Source: Penelope pileata
Lineage: Eukaryota; Chordata; Aves; Galliformes; Cracidae
Assembly: GCA_013396635.1 (NCBI GenBank)
Contig: WBMW01005925.1
Span: 372,001 to 436,000, forward strand
Direction of reading: 5' to 3'
DNA: 64,000 nucleotides
This document shows positions 39,701-51,912 of this stretch, in pieces. A model generated the notes under the pieces. The model worked only from the letters and a program-made list of their open reading frames with translations. It was not told where the DNA came from and made no database searches. The stretch's first letter is position 1, and each line of letters starts with the position of its first letter. The translations under genes were made by a program, and so were the position numbers.

Positions 39701-42700
39701 TATTCTCTGCAACCTGTAACTCATTCATTGCTGCAAGAAACAAAACACACTCCAGCAACCTAGGGATCACCTTTTGACTCAGACGCACTTTCTTGCTGGA
39801 CTAGCTGTCTACATAAACATTGCTTGGCTCGTGTGCAATGCATATTCACAGCCCTGCCAATCTGAAACCGCGTGTCTTAGTTCCTTATATGCAAGATTCA
39901 ACTTCATCTCCAGCTTCCACTGTTCATTCTTTTCTAATGAATATATCTGACACCAATCATGAGTGGCTGTTAAGGATTTTTGGCCAAGCTCTAGGCTGTT
40001 ATTTGGGCAAAACTCTTCCTGATATCAAGCTGTCCAGAGAGTGAATCAGATTTCAGTATTTAGGTCAATGTTATTTATGCCATAAAAGTGACCTCATAAC
40101 ATTTAACACTTCTTGTCCTGTTTGTCTCCTTCTTTCAAGGCACTACAGCTTACTTGACAGAACAATGCCCTGGGACACAGATTTTACTCTCAGCTTTGGA
40201 TAGCTGAGTGAACTCAAGCAAAATATTTTCCATTTCTTCATTCTATTCTGTAAAATGAGGACTGCCTTTGTATGGACTGAAGGGTCTACTGATAAAGAAT
40301 AATGCAGAAGAATCGGTGGTATTATTATTACTTGTTCTTGCATGGTCTTTCTATCATTCATCTTGCAGCAAGATCTTGTAATGGTGAGCGATGTGCTAGG
40401 AGAAACGTTTGCATACTTGCTACTTGCTGCACTTTTACATATTGGTAGGGACATTATTCCACCTGTAAATAAGTGCACTGCTTTCAAAAGCACCATATAA
40501 AATGTAACATTACTGTGCATATGTGCTCATCTCTGAAATGTAGCTGTTTCTGGTATGAGAGTTGGCCATAGCAGTTTGCAATGAAGCCTGCAGCAGAAGA
40601 ATGGCCCTGATTCCTCACTGCTTTGTAAGTCATACTATCATTTGTGCTTGAGGTATTGGGATGTGAAATGCTCAGTGGGGATTTGGTAGCATCTCAAACC
40701 AATGTTACAAAAGAGAAAGAAACTTCACAAAAAGAAGACAATAAAGAATGTGCCCTTCTGTCAATTAGACAAAATAGCGAGAGGAACATGATGACAGATT
40801 TACAGGAGCATGTGAGCAGGGATAATGTCCATGTCATTTGCGTATGTATCCTATAAAGGGACACAGGTGGGTAAGGTCCCCAACACCTAGCCTGAAAAAC
40901 AGGTGCTCATGTCAGGCAGGGACATCCTGAAAGAGATGCTATCTGCAAACCTATTCTACTGTCCTAACACCCTGGGTATTTCTTGGACATCTCCCAGACA
41001 TGGCCTGACCAGGCCAAACTGCAATTTTTCATGTGATTTTATAAACTCACATCCCACAGTGATGAGAACTAGTCACATACACTCTGGGTGTGCAGTAGTG
41101 TGCTCCTTCCTTGAGCACAGGAGTTGCAGACCAGGACGATGCCTTCAACCATTTAGTATCTGTTAAGTGTAATGTTCAGTGCGTGCTGTTTATTATTAAT
41201 TTCTCCTGAGTAGGAAGCCTCATAAAAATAGAACATAAACCCCTGTCATTCCTTCCCACCCCTAGCTATATTAAGGTATCATTACAGTCACACACACAAA
41301 CGAACTAGGCATTCAAGCACTTCACATCCTCTGCAGGATAAGGTTACTGGGGCTTCTGATACTCCTGCATTCTAATTTTCAGTGGGCCCTTTCTTCATAC
41401 TCTTGTAACTCCTCCTCACTGCTGCCCACTCTTCTGCTGGTTTGTATCTCACTGCACACGACAACCTCTGCAGAACCCAGAAGAATGGTATACCCTATTC
41501 TATAACTACTGCACAGGGCTTGGAGAGTATGTAGAAGCACACACCCCTGTGATGTGGTCCTGAGGCAATGCTCCAGCCATACTTTCAAGCTTGGGATTTG
41601 AAGAGCAGGCCAGTATAGACCTAAAACCAGCCTCAAGGTCCCCCATAGCAGAGTAGAGATACACTATGGATACCTCTCATCTTCTTCTTCTCTTGTCACT
41701 AGTATCTCCTCTTCTGCTAACCTGTAAAATAGCTTGCTGAAAGCAAACAGAATCTGATTCTTCTCTTAAAAAAAGAAGTAAATACTTTCTTCCACATTTG
41801 AGAGGCTAAATATCATTAAATATCTGAGACATTTTTTTTCCCTTGCCATTGCTTTCCATCCATCAAGGACACAATCTGGTATCCCCCATCTCCTTGGCTG
41901 TCTAAGAAGGTGACAGATATAGTATAATAGTTGCAGCCAGAGCATGTCTACTGAAGTCAAATATTTATGTATTCAGCTTGATAATGATGAGAAACTCACT
42001 CCTTTCTTGGCAGGAACAAGGGACCAGCAGTGGATGTTGCTGCAGCTAACATGGGCTTTTCCCAAATGAGTAATAAGGAATTCTTGGGGGAAAAATTACA
42101 GCAGTTGGCTGTGCCATCCCAAATGATTGGCATGGCAAGTATGCACAGAAGCTGATTGTCTAATAGCTAACTCAAACTAGCTCCAGTGGTGGGACAGAAG
42201 ACAGCTCAAGAAGAACCAAAACATCAGATGATACATACAAGTGTTACCCCACATCTCATCAAATCCAAAGCTACATAGTTAAGCGAATTCAGCCCCTTGC
42301 ATGTAAGCAATAACAAAATCTGGTTATTAGACTTATCTGGACTGTAAAGTAGTGCAAATCATTGATCAGAGCCATTCAGTCTACCTGTATTAGGAGTTTG
42401 ACAGGATATAGATTTATTGGCACAAAACACTATAGAAGAAAATTGCTTGAAGAGAGGTCTTAGGCATGAGAAACAAGGAATGTCCAGGGAAAAGAGACAT
42501 TCCTCAGATTCTTTGCAAGTTCAGATGAAGGTTAGTGGTCCAGTGTACATGGCTCGCAGGATAAATCCAGATACTCAGTTACTATGGTGAAGGGGGGCAT
42601 GTGAGTACCTGGGCACACACAGGCAATTTATTGGTGTCCTACTGGGAATGGATTTGCAAATTAAAAACCAGCAAATGAAAGACAAGGACATTTGTGAGGC

Positions 42701-44502
42701 TGCTGAACTGACTGCAGAGATGAAACTTTTCCTGGAGCAGCCCAAAAGAGACAAAAACAGTATTTCCCATGGAGGCGTAAAACCAAGGAAAGACAGATCT
42801 GATCTTGGTTCCATACCTGAAGTAGAAAGAAAGGTCATAATCTCTATAGAGATTATCTCTAAAGTCATAATCTCTATACAGGAGAGGTCTTTTGGAAAAT
42901 AACATGTATGAAGTCCACTAGGGACCTCAGGGCCAAAACCACACCTCTCCAGGAGGTACAGCAGCAAGAAAATGCAGAATGCTGAGGCTGAAGGAGGTAC
43001 TGTCAGAACAACTCTCACTGGAGCAGAATGTTGTGAACCACTTTGGAAGACTGTGTGGAAATCTATATGAGAAAGACAAATAGATTGACAGCAAGGTCCT
43101 GAATTTTAACAGAAAGTTCCGAATTTGAAAAAAGCATCCAAAGTACAGAAAGCCTGAAGAAAACCCCAAGACTCCTTATGATCCATAACATTCTAAGTGT
43201 CCATTTTCTACCACTCTTGAGAAAGACGTAGATGCTTAGTGGGTTTCAGCAAACATAAACCAAATTCTTTGATGGCAATTGTCTCAGAAGCAGCCTGTGT
43301 CCATGCAAATGTTGGCAGCTGGATTAAGATAATCCTCTAACTTCATATCTGAATCCAGGAGATGCAACAAACTCCATTTGCCAATGGTAGATCTCCACCG
43401 AGGTGCCCACAGGTTTCTTATGTAATTTCCCAATTCTTTCTAACTTCAATATTCCAAGACTTTTAAAAGTCAAACACAGAACACTAGCTTTGCGAAAAGG
43501 TCACAGATCTGGAGTGGACTGTTCAGCCGCATTGAGGTACTGGTGAGATAATTAAAAAAAATTACCTAGGGTCTTTATTGCCTGGATTCCATAGTAAAGC
43601 ATGTTTTCTGGGGCCACATATTTTATTTTTTCCTTCTAAGCATGTGTCTCTGTCTTTCTGTGTGAACGTATATGCTTGCCTGTGTCTCTACGTTATCTCC
43701 TACTTTGTAACTAAGCCAAGTTTGAGTATCAGAGACATTAACTTCTTAGAAGTCCCATTCTGGTGGGGTGGAACAGAGAGAACTTTGTAGGTTCTCCACT
43801 GAGGCAAAGGCTGCAGAGTGAACTGAACTCATTACACACAAAAGTCTCCATGTTGGAGAGAGATGTTATAAAAGCCTCAACACCAAAAGAAGCTTAGATC
43901 AGAACTCACATCTTATCAAGCACTAGAAAATGTCACCATGACACCAGTCTTTCGGAAGCCAAGCTTCGTTAGCTCTACAGCTCACAGACTCCCCGTTTCT
44001 CACCTAGAAGAAGGCAGGAAGCAAGTTTTGTTGTTTTTTCTTTCTTACTCAAAAGCAGTTCGATTTCCCCAAAACATCCCTTCTCAAATGTGACTAATCA
44101 TGGAAAATATTGATCCCCTCTGTCCCTGTCAGAAAGTTATAGCTTTAGAGCACATGAAAACAACAGCTGATCAATGAACATAATCTTAGCAAAGACAATA
44201 AAAATAATACGTGCGAGAAGCAGACTGGGGGTGCATGCAGAAGACAGAGCACAGAAAAAAAACACTGTAAAATAAAACAAATATATCTTTACAATCCTGC
44301 AGAAGCAAAACTCCTACCTTAAATTAAAATACCATAAGAAAATATAACAAACCTATTACATGGAGAATCAGAATGCTGCTTAACAGCTCTCTCATTGTTC
44401 AATGTTACCTCTGCGATGAGTCGCTATCTACTGCTATTGTCAACACTCATTTACACTAGTGGATGCATGTGTATTTGTGTGTGAGGACAGATACACAAAA
44501 TC
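30713..44502. other. Non-coding DNA, nothing recognised
   Basis: No gene or nameable interspersed repeat. Small items: an (AG)n run at 30826-30840, a TAG triplet run near 37208-37219, and a 20-bp perfect palindrome with a 30-bp partial tandem duplication at 42834-42878 (see findings). A minus-strand frame of 126 codons at 34060-34440 contains a hydrophobic stretch rich in Phe, Leu and Ile but matches no family I know and has no splice context. Frames of that length are expected a few times by chance here. Confidence 0.55.
42834..42878. repeat. 30-bp partial tandem repeat with perfect palindrome
   Basis: The 15-mer GTCATAATCTCTATA occurs at 42834-42848 and again at 42864-42878, a period of 30 bp. 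Between and overlapping them is a 20-bp perfect palindrome, ATAATCTCTATAGAGATTAT, at 42837-42856. The arrangement suggests a one-and-a-half copy local duplication. No function can be inferred. Confidence 0.8.
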
Positions 44503-44589
44503 TGGTACAGATCCTCAGGTGATGTAAATTGCCATGGCTGTATTGAAGTCAGTAAAGATACACTGATTTCCTCCAGCTGACAATTTGCC
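44503..44589. repeat. Ancient palindromic MITE-like relic
   Basis: The 87-bp segment is an imperfect palindrome centred near ATTGAAGTCAGT. It begins with a CAGATCCTCAG-like end (CAGATCCTCAGG at 44508-44519) and ends with its degenerate complement (CAGCTGACAATTTGCC). The inner parts, GATGTAAATTGCCATGGCTG and the complement of CACTGATTTCCTCCAGCTG, correspond. The pattern matches a very widespread bird and reptile palindromic repeat whose termini read close to GGCCAGATCCTCAGCTGG, remembered rather than searched. It is far too diverged to be mobile. Confidence 0.5.
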
Positions 44590-44877
44590 TTCCTCTGTGT
44601 TAAAAGCACAGAAACTAGGTGCTGTTTCAACTTTGCTCTTAGACACTTACATTAGGCAAGTGCTCATGCAAATACCTTCTATCTCATATGTGCAAATATA
44701 CATACTGCCTTGCAGTATGCATTGCAAGTAGCGACAGGAGATCTATGCTCCTTCCTATGCTGAAATGTATGAAATGGATTGTTCCTGATCTGTCTGCCCA
44801 CTCTTATCTGTAACAATATATCCCCAATTGCTTTGCTGCACATCTTGAAATGTAGAGATGAAAGGGGCTGTCCAGCA
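44590..44877. other. Non-coding DNA, nothing recognised
   Basis: Short spacer between two ancient repeat relics. Nothing further seen. Confidence 0.6.
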
Positions 44878-44978
44878 TCAGAAGTCTGTTAAAATATATT
44901 TAAGAGGAATTGAACTTTGATTTTAAGACCGCTAGTCCAATTCTTTAACTAAGAGATCTTTCTGCCTCTTTAACAGAG
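44878..44978 (-). repeat. MIR-like relic (tRNA-related part)
   Basis: Plus strand reads GAGGAATTGAACTTTGATTT, then AAGACCGCTAGTCCAATTCT, then TTTAACTAAGAGATCTTTCTGCCTC. This follows the antisense of the MIR 5' region, where a TTGAACC-like B-box complement precedes the GTCCA-TCTTTAACTA pattern. The copy is short and very diverged, and the call rests on the spacing of these blocks. Confidence 0.4.
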
Positions 44979-47900
44979 CCATTGAGCAGAACAAATCCAA
45001 TAGAAAAGACTCTCATTTTCTCACCTAGGGCTTAACCAAATGAAATTACAATCTCCAGTACAGATAAATACACGAACAGTATTAGTTTGTTTCAGGATAC
45101 CCTTTTCTTGGGGAAAAAATTAGATATAATTTTAAAAAATAGAACAAAAATGAAAGGAAAAAGGGTCACATTTCAAGCTCTGTCTCCACAAATGACTCTT
45201 TTCTCGCTTGCTCATTTGCTCTTATGTGATTCTATGGAACATGGACCAAATAATGATCACAGGTAATTTATGACAAATGAAATATTTTCCATCTGTTACA
45301 CAGAGGAATATTTCTGGCTTTCTATAATATTTTCCCAAGGGAGAAACAACAAAAGGCTTCACTTCAGAGAATGAAGGGAAGAAAAAAAAAATGAGAGAAA
45401 GAAAGAAACCACTGCTGAAAAAAGAGGGGGTAAAAAAAAAAGCAGCAAGACAATTACAGGGAAAATAACAGCAAAAGCAGAGAGTGTATAAACCCTAGGT
45501 ACAGAAAGATGAACTCTTTTAAAAGATTAGCTCTTCTTTACTCTGAGGCAGAAGAAAAAAAAATCTAGAAGGGCAAGATAGGAAAATTACTACCATTTAA
45601 CATATCTGCCTATAGGCACTTTTTTGTTTCCAAAAATACACTTTGTTTTATCAGATAAACACTTCTTTTGAATGAGCAGAAAAAAGGCAAAATTAAACAA
45701 AGATCAAACTGCCAGGTGCCAAGCTCAGCTCTGGCATCATCGAAGGACTAGAAAAGCATCCCAAGATATCTCCAGCTTACTCTGAGTAGAAGTGCAAATA
45801 ATTTCATGTAGGGCGTAGGTGGGAATGTGTACAGTCTATGCCTCCTGTAAGTAGCTACTTGCTGCATGCATAAACTATGTACCATGCCTAAATTGCATAT
45901 TCCTTTGTGCACGTCGTTTTGTGAAGGACATGGAAAGATCAGTCACTCGTTGCAGTCTGAGGACAACGGGCGTCCTTCCACGTTGTATGTGCTGCAAAGA
46001 ATGGAACAGCCAGCCCAACAGTCACCTGGCACTGACTCCGTGGCAGGAATTCTCAAGGGTGTTTTTAATACCTATTCATTTGGGGCATTTTTCCTCTTAT
46101 AAAATCTCCAAACAGTCATACATGAATTCTTTTGATGGCTAACAGTGCTGCCATGTGAGTCCACTGCTCCTGAAGTACACTCACGAGCCTTGACGTTGGA
46201 TCTGCCTCAGAAGTGACACCAAGTGGGCCAATATGAAGTATTTGTAAGACAGGTACCCTTGCCGCCAGAGCAGAGCAGCCTGGCTGCAACAGAACATGCA
46301 ACTGAATGATATAAAAATATCTCTATCTCACAAAAAAATCCCAAAGCAATGCATTTGCATCCCTCCATTTAAGCATTAAAAATTTCATATTTTTCGCTGT
46401 TGCTTTCAGCCCTGGCTACTTTTTTGCTGCAAGGTTATTGAGAGCCTTTGTTACCACAGGCTCTGCTCTAACTGGGCTCAGGACACAGAACCCAGTAGCA
46501 CCTGTCCAACGCACAACTGGGCAGTACTTCCCTCAAATTCCTGCCTTGTTACTACGTCTTGAGGCCTCCAGACAGCCACTGAGATTTTCCACAATGGTAT
46601 TTTTAGGCCTTGACACTGTGCTGTTCTGGCAAGCATACTGAGGCACTGTCCCTGTGGGTGGAATTCCTCATGCCATCTTTACAAAGCAATTTTGTATCCA
46701 CAATTTAATCCTGAATTCTTCCTAAACTGAGTCTTTTTCTTTCTCTTTCTTCATTTGTGATTTCTTATAACATTGTTATGAACCATTAATTCCATATTCT
46801 TGCACAGGCCCTGATGAAGATATGATGCAGATGTGTTCACACCATAAAGACAGTCTGTAGCTGATTACCATGTGAATGGAACCAGTATGGGGATATATCC
46901 TAAACTGGGACATATTTGCAGAGAGTCTGCTTTCTTTTTACCTCTCAGTGTGATCTTCTCTTCTGTCTCGTCTAAGCAGGGCTTTACCATCCATGTAGCT
47001 ACATCTATGCAAACTCTTCTCATTTGAAACCAGCTTACAGCGCTGCACTCCAAAGAACTTCTGATGCTGAAACCGTGCATCACTCACAGAGATCTGCAGA
47101 ACCCAGGGCAGCCCCAGTGGAACTATTTCTGGGGTGTGAAAGCCCAGGGGAATTAAACTCTGAAATAGACTGGGGGAAATCTGAATCCAAAAGAATGAAA
47201 GCAGAGGGCAAATCCCCCGAAGTGAAAGAAATGGGTATCTGGGGTGTGTAGGCAATTCAGAGTTGCTCTGGCTTTTCTTTCTTTTCTTTCTTTTTTTTTT
47301 TCTTTTTTTTTTAGTGTGCTGGTGCAATGCGCAAATATAACAAAATATGTTAATAGTAAGCCATAATATTTACAGTTATTGTTAGTATCCATTGAAATCA
47401 GTGGAATTTTGTCTAATGTCTTTACCCTGGAGATAATCCATAGAATAGAACATTAATGCATAGTTAAAAGGAAAAAATTATGGAAAACAGCACCTCTGAA
47501 TATGCAGTATCTTTATTTTAAAGTTACATAATTGAACTTTTGAAATTAAACAAAAATATAGCAAACAGCCTCAGACCACAAAACCAACTAAGTAACTCCA
47601 GCATTGTCTTTTAAAATATGCCTCTCTATGAAGATAAACAATACTATCCTAGCCCCATACAAAATAAAATAGGTTTCAACCTAATGCAAATCCAGATGAG
47701 CTCTAAGACCTCTGGGAAAATGTGATTTTAGAAAAATTCTTCCAAGACTTCAGAGAGTTTGTTTTGCGTGAAGAGCTGATCTTGCAGAGCAAACACAGAC
47801 TAATAATTTAAAAGAAGTACTTAGCTTCTTTATGTCGTGCCAGACAAATACTGTTTCTATACCTTGTTTTCAGTGTTGGTGACATAGGTAAGAGAAGACA

Positions 47901-49585
47901 TGGAATACTACGTTGAACGTTCAGAAATTGCATCTGTGCCTTTCAATGGAAAGAACTATAATGGAATGCTAGCTATTATTCTAATGGAATTAATCAAAGT
48001 GAGTTTTCCAGATAATGCACAGGCTTCAAATCTGAAGTCCTTCCACAGGCAGAGTTCCCATCGAGAGAGTTTCACTGACAAAAAGACTGCAGGATTCAGG
48101 CCATTTAAACTTAATGTGCTAAATTCAACCCTGTGGCATTTCTCTGATACTCAATGAACGAAACTGAGGATTGGAAAAGGAGGTAGTTTTCTGATAAAGA
48201 AGAGAAGGAAAATTCATACTCACATTTGACGATACTTTGGGATGGTCCCTTAAGAGGCTGCCTAGTAAGGGTGATCTAAGCTATGCTAATTTGGCAACCT
48301 GCATTTTTGAAGCAAAACATTCCATGACGAATGACCTTATTTTTTTGTTTTTAAAGCTGTGAGGTGCTTATGCAATAGATTCCTAAGGTAGAAAGAGACA
48401 GATGCCGTGGAATAATAATCAGCCTAATTCTTGCTGAGAATCTCTGCAAAACCCTTTCTCCTTGTCTCTTCCTTCATAGGTAAGCTCAGTGCAGGCAACA
48501 TGCAGCAACAATTAGCATGCCTCTGTGAAACTCGGGAATTCTTCCTTTCTAGAGGAGGGCTTGTGTTTTTTTCTCTTTAAAAATTTATTTAAAAACCAAC
48601 ACCAACAGAAACTCACTAAAGAAACATACTAATGAAAATAAGAGTGAACTTTTTGTTAAGAGACGCTTCTGCTTTTTCTTGCAAGCCACTTGCAGAAGAC
48701 TGCCCTACTTGACATGAATAGCCACACATGCCCAAAAGCTCAGCTCCCCACTTCTATTCAGGGCTTGAAGTGAGCAGGGCTGCAAAACAACTCAATCCTA
48801 GCTCAAAATGAGCAAAATCCCCAGGCTGTGTCTGAGGTGAGAAGAGGCGTCACCAGCACAGTTAAACGTGCTGACCAGAACCTCCTGTTTTGTGATGCGG
48901 AGGAAAGTCCATGACTGGGCAGAGAAAGACGGGCACTGCCAGGGTGCTGCTTTCGCCCCTGATTTCAGCCACTGCATCTTGTTGTGCTAAAACATCACTT
49001 CTGTTCTGTTTAGAGTGGCCATTTTCTGCAGTGAGCATCCAGTCCCTATGCTCTTGGCTAGGGGGAAAAAATAGAGCACATTGAATTTCAGGGTTTATAA
49101 TACAGGGAAAAACATGCTCAGATTTAAGGAGGAAGGAAGGGAGCAGAGATACCTAATCTGTGCAGGTATCAAAGTATATGTCCCCCGCTGTCACACAAAA
49201 TCCAAAATACAACTCTCAGGTTGGCCAGCTGGATCACAAATGATACTGGGCATGCTGTCAAATAGGTGGGGAAAGATCCTCCACATCCAAGTTGCTGTTA
49301 AGTTAGATTTTGCAGTCTCTTTGATTTCCTTCTAACAGTCAGAGATGAGAGAGGATGAAACCCAGTGAATACAGTCAGTGGGGGAAAAGAAAAAATGAAC
49401 CTCCAGGAGTGAGAAATGTAGACTATTTTGCATCTCTCATATTTCCTTTTCTATACAAAGACTTTGGTTTGCCTAAGCTGTAGAAGGAAACAGAAGCAGT
49501 CTATTTTAATCTTCCTGAGTGAAAAGCGCTGCAGGGATTGCTCTGTTATCCCCAGCAGCAGCCCTGACTTTCCACAAAAAGGCTA
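44979..49585. other. Non-coding DNA with simple repeats
   Basis: A-rich runs at about 45379-45410 and 45432-45443, and a long polypyrimidine tract at 47272-47312 directly followed by TAG. Although the latter resembles a splice acceptor, the downstream frame is short and unremarkable. No gene supported. Confidence 0.55.
47272..47312. repeat. Polypyrimidine (TTTC/T)n simple repeat
   Basis: Forty-one consecutive pyrimidines, CTTT-type units followed by poly-T. It produces the Lys/Arg/Glu-rich minus-strand frames around 46938-47392, which are therefore artefacts. Confidence 0.9.
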
Positions 49586-49637
49586 CATCCATCTATCCAT
49601 CCATCCAACCACCTATCTCTATCTTATCTATCTATCA
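49586..49637. repeat. (ATCC/ATCT)n tetranucleotide microsatellite
   Basis: Interrupted ATCC then ATCT units (ATCCATCTATCCATCCATCC and later ATCTATCTATC). It lies inside a 142-codon plus-strand frame at 49428-49856, which makes that frame unlikely to be coding. Likely polymorphic in length. Confidence 0.9.
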
Positions 49638-49993
49638 TATACAGATCACGATACGATATATCAGCGATCAGTGGTGTTCTTAATGCACTTCTCTGTGCCT
49701 TTGGATAAGATCCACGATTCTTCCCTTAGCCAAACCCCACTGCAAAAATCTCAGACAAGGACGTACTTAGACTTATGCACAGAAATTGATTCTTCCATCT
49801 GTCTAATGAGGTATGTTAGAAACTCTGCTCAGAAAAAAAAACAAACCCCTTGTTGATATGATGTTGCTAACAGAGGGATTCACTATTTAAGAAACAATGA
49901 GGTTGATCATGCATTTTGATAAGGGTTTCTTACTGTTTTGACTTGGGTGACTTAAACTAAGCTATTGTGGATTTACAGCACTCGGCATGAGCT

Positions 49994-50058
49994 CAGGATC
50001 TGGCCCTGTGCCTTTTTAAAACTTCATTCATTGCATGATGAATAAGGGCCAGATCCTG
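49994..50058. repeat. Short hairpin with perfect 14-bp arms
   Basis: CAGGATCTGGCCCT at 49994-50007 and its exact complement AGGGCCAGATCCTG at 50045-50058, separated by 37 AT-rich bases. The arm sequence matches the termini of the ancient palindromic repeat type described at 44503-44589. It may therefore be an internally deleted or rearranged relic of that family whose ends are better preserved than its centre. An alternative is a structured RNA or a protein-bound cruciform site. Confidence 0.65.
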
Positions 50059-51124
50059 CAAATGCTTATGACGTGTATCAATATCGAGTGTATTAATCAC
50101 AACGTTTCCTTTAAGTTGTGATTGCAAAATCAAATCATTACAGCGCAATATTTTAGGAGCGTGGACCTGTCTTTAGGGATTCCAGCACGCCCTGACTGTA
50201 CGTAATCCTTTAATAGTATTTCTTTCAAGAGTAATTTCTCCAACGATTTTCATAGAGTCACGTGATAGATGCGTTGCTGTTATGAAGCGGTGTAACCCTA
50301 CTCAACACCAGCTGAAAACCTGGCTCCATGTCATAGTCACACTTCTGCGTCCAAAGCCAACATGAGGGAGAAGGGGCCCTTTCATTTCAGGTGTCAAAAG
50401 AGATAAAGAAGACGTTTTCCCCTACACATTGTGCTGCACACTTTGCTTTTGACACGACTACAAGCAAAATGATAGGGTTCGTTCTAGGAAAGAAAAGCAG
50501 GTCTAGTTTTACTACTTTCTTTAGCTTCTTTCTTACATAAAAGAAGCCACATCAGAAAGTATGCTCCTTCTCCTCCTAACTTCGCTACCTGGCTTCAAGC
50601 AGAAAACATTCCCCTGCTTTCGGAGTGCCCAAACGGAGCCCTGTGCATGCTGAGCGCAGCTGTAACTCCCAGCTGGTGAGCCGATGGCACACACAGGACA
50701 CGTAATCCGAGAAAATGGGACTCTTCGGTAGGAGCCCCTTCCAGCAGCTGTAGTGCAGGAATGCTCACCCCTGTTTACTAGGCACGCATTCACCCAGAGC
50801 GATATCAGTATTCAGCTCGGGTAGGAAGCTCTCCTCACTGACCAGCGAAAAATACTTTGTCCTTTTGAGGAGCCAAATCAGTATCAGGTGCCGCTCACCA
50901 ACAAAAATAAAAACATTACGGCAGCCCACACGCAAGTGCGAGATGCACCGTAAATGTCAAACGCCGGCACAGCGCCTGTGTCTCCCGGAGCCCACACGCA
51001 TCACGTGCAGCACAATGCACACCCCAGACCCTCACTCTGCTGAGGGCAGGAGGATCCCCGCTCCTCGCCGAGAGCTGGGATTTTCCTCCAGGGCTGACGG
51101 CTTTTTTGACGGATAGCAGCAAAC
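50059..51124. other. Non-coding flank of CpG island
   Basis: GC content rises towards the island. Two CACGTG E-boxes are visible, one in GTCACGTGAT at 50259-50268 and one at about 51003-51008. Frames at 50533-50793 and 50865-51116 show no recognisable protein. Confidence 0.5.
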
Positions 51125-51414
51125 AGAAGCTGCCACGAGCGTCCTTAGCAGCGCTTCTCACAGCGCACGCAGCCCAGAGCCTCATTTAACATTACTGGGA
51201 GGCAGCGAGGGGGCTCGGGCGGCTGCACCCGCACAGCGCGGGGCTCCGCGCTCCCGGAGCGGCACCGCCTGCACCCCGCTGCTCCCCCGGACCGCGCTGA
51301 GGGGGGCTTCCCCCGCCCACCCCCTCACCCACCGGTGCCCGGCGGCGGGGGCATCACCCCGCTCTGCGGGGCTGCGGCCCCGGCCCCCCTCCCGCCTTCG
51401 CCCCCCTCACTCAC

Positions 51415-51587
51415 TCCGGTCTCCTGCTCAGGATGCCTTTGCCGAGGGCCTTGTGCTGGAGCAGAGCGCCGCAGCAGCCCTTCTCCCTCCCGTCCTTCTC
51501 GCCGGGGTGCTGCTGCCCCGCCGCCCGGCCCGGCCCCGCCGCCGCCGCTCTGCCCCCGGGCTGAGGCTGCGCCGGGAGCTGTTGGTG
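51415..51587 (-). CDS. Candidate partial first coding exon, unrecognised
   Basis: Reading leftwards from the gap edge, one frame stays open for 57 codons plus two bases. It ends exactly at a consensus splice donor (GGA/GTGAGTGAGG) at 51414. The predicted peptide is Gly/Ala/Pro/Gln-rich at first, then more ordered: GEKDGREKGCCGALLQHKAL followed by GKGILSRRP. The adjacent Cys pair in a basic context could be a palmitoylation site in a cytosolic N-terminal tail, but that is inference. The start codon would lie in or beyond the gap. I do not recognise the family. GC-rich sequence often has long open frames, so coding status is unproven. If real, the gene runs leftwards with a first intron of more than 51 kb. 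Confidence 0.3.
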
Positions 51588-51912
51588 NNNNNNNNNNNNN
51601 NNNNNNNNNNNNNNNNNNNNNNNNNNNNNNNNNNNNNNNNNNNNNNNNNNNNNNNNNNNNNNNNNNNNNNNNNNNNNNNNNNNNNNNNNNNNNNNNNNNN
51701 NNNNNNNNNNNNNNNNNNNNNNNNNNNNNNNNNNNNNNNNNNNNNNNNNNNNNNNNNNNNNNNNNNNNNNNNNNNNNNNNNNNNNNNNNNNNNNNNNNNN
51801 NNNNNNNNNNNNNNNNNNNNNNNNNNNNNNNNNNNNNNNNNNNNNNNNNNNNNNNNNNNNNNNNNNNNNNNNNNNNNNNNNNNNNNNNNNNNNNNNNNNN
51901 NNNNNNNNNNNN
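51588..51912. other. Assembly gap
   Basis: Run of 325 N inside the CpG island. GC-rich first exons and promoters are frequently lost from bird assemblies. The two reported open frames crossing it consist mostly of unknown residues and cannot be judged. A further single N is at 56165. Confidence 1.

Noticed and set aside
47270..47340. Splice acceptor at the TAG after the polypyrimidine tract
   Set aside because: The tract is a simple repeat and nothing downstream looks like an exon.
46938..47392. Lys/Arg-rich minus-strand frames
   Set aside because: Produced by the polypyrimidine tract at 47272-47312.
49428..49856. 142-codon plus-strand frame
   Set aside because: It runs through an ATCC/ATCT microsatellite and shows no domain.
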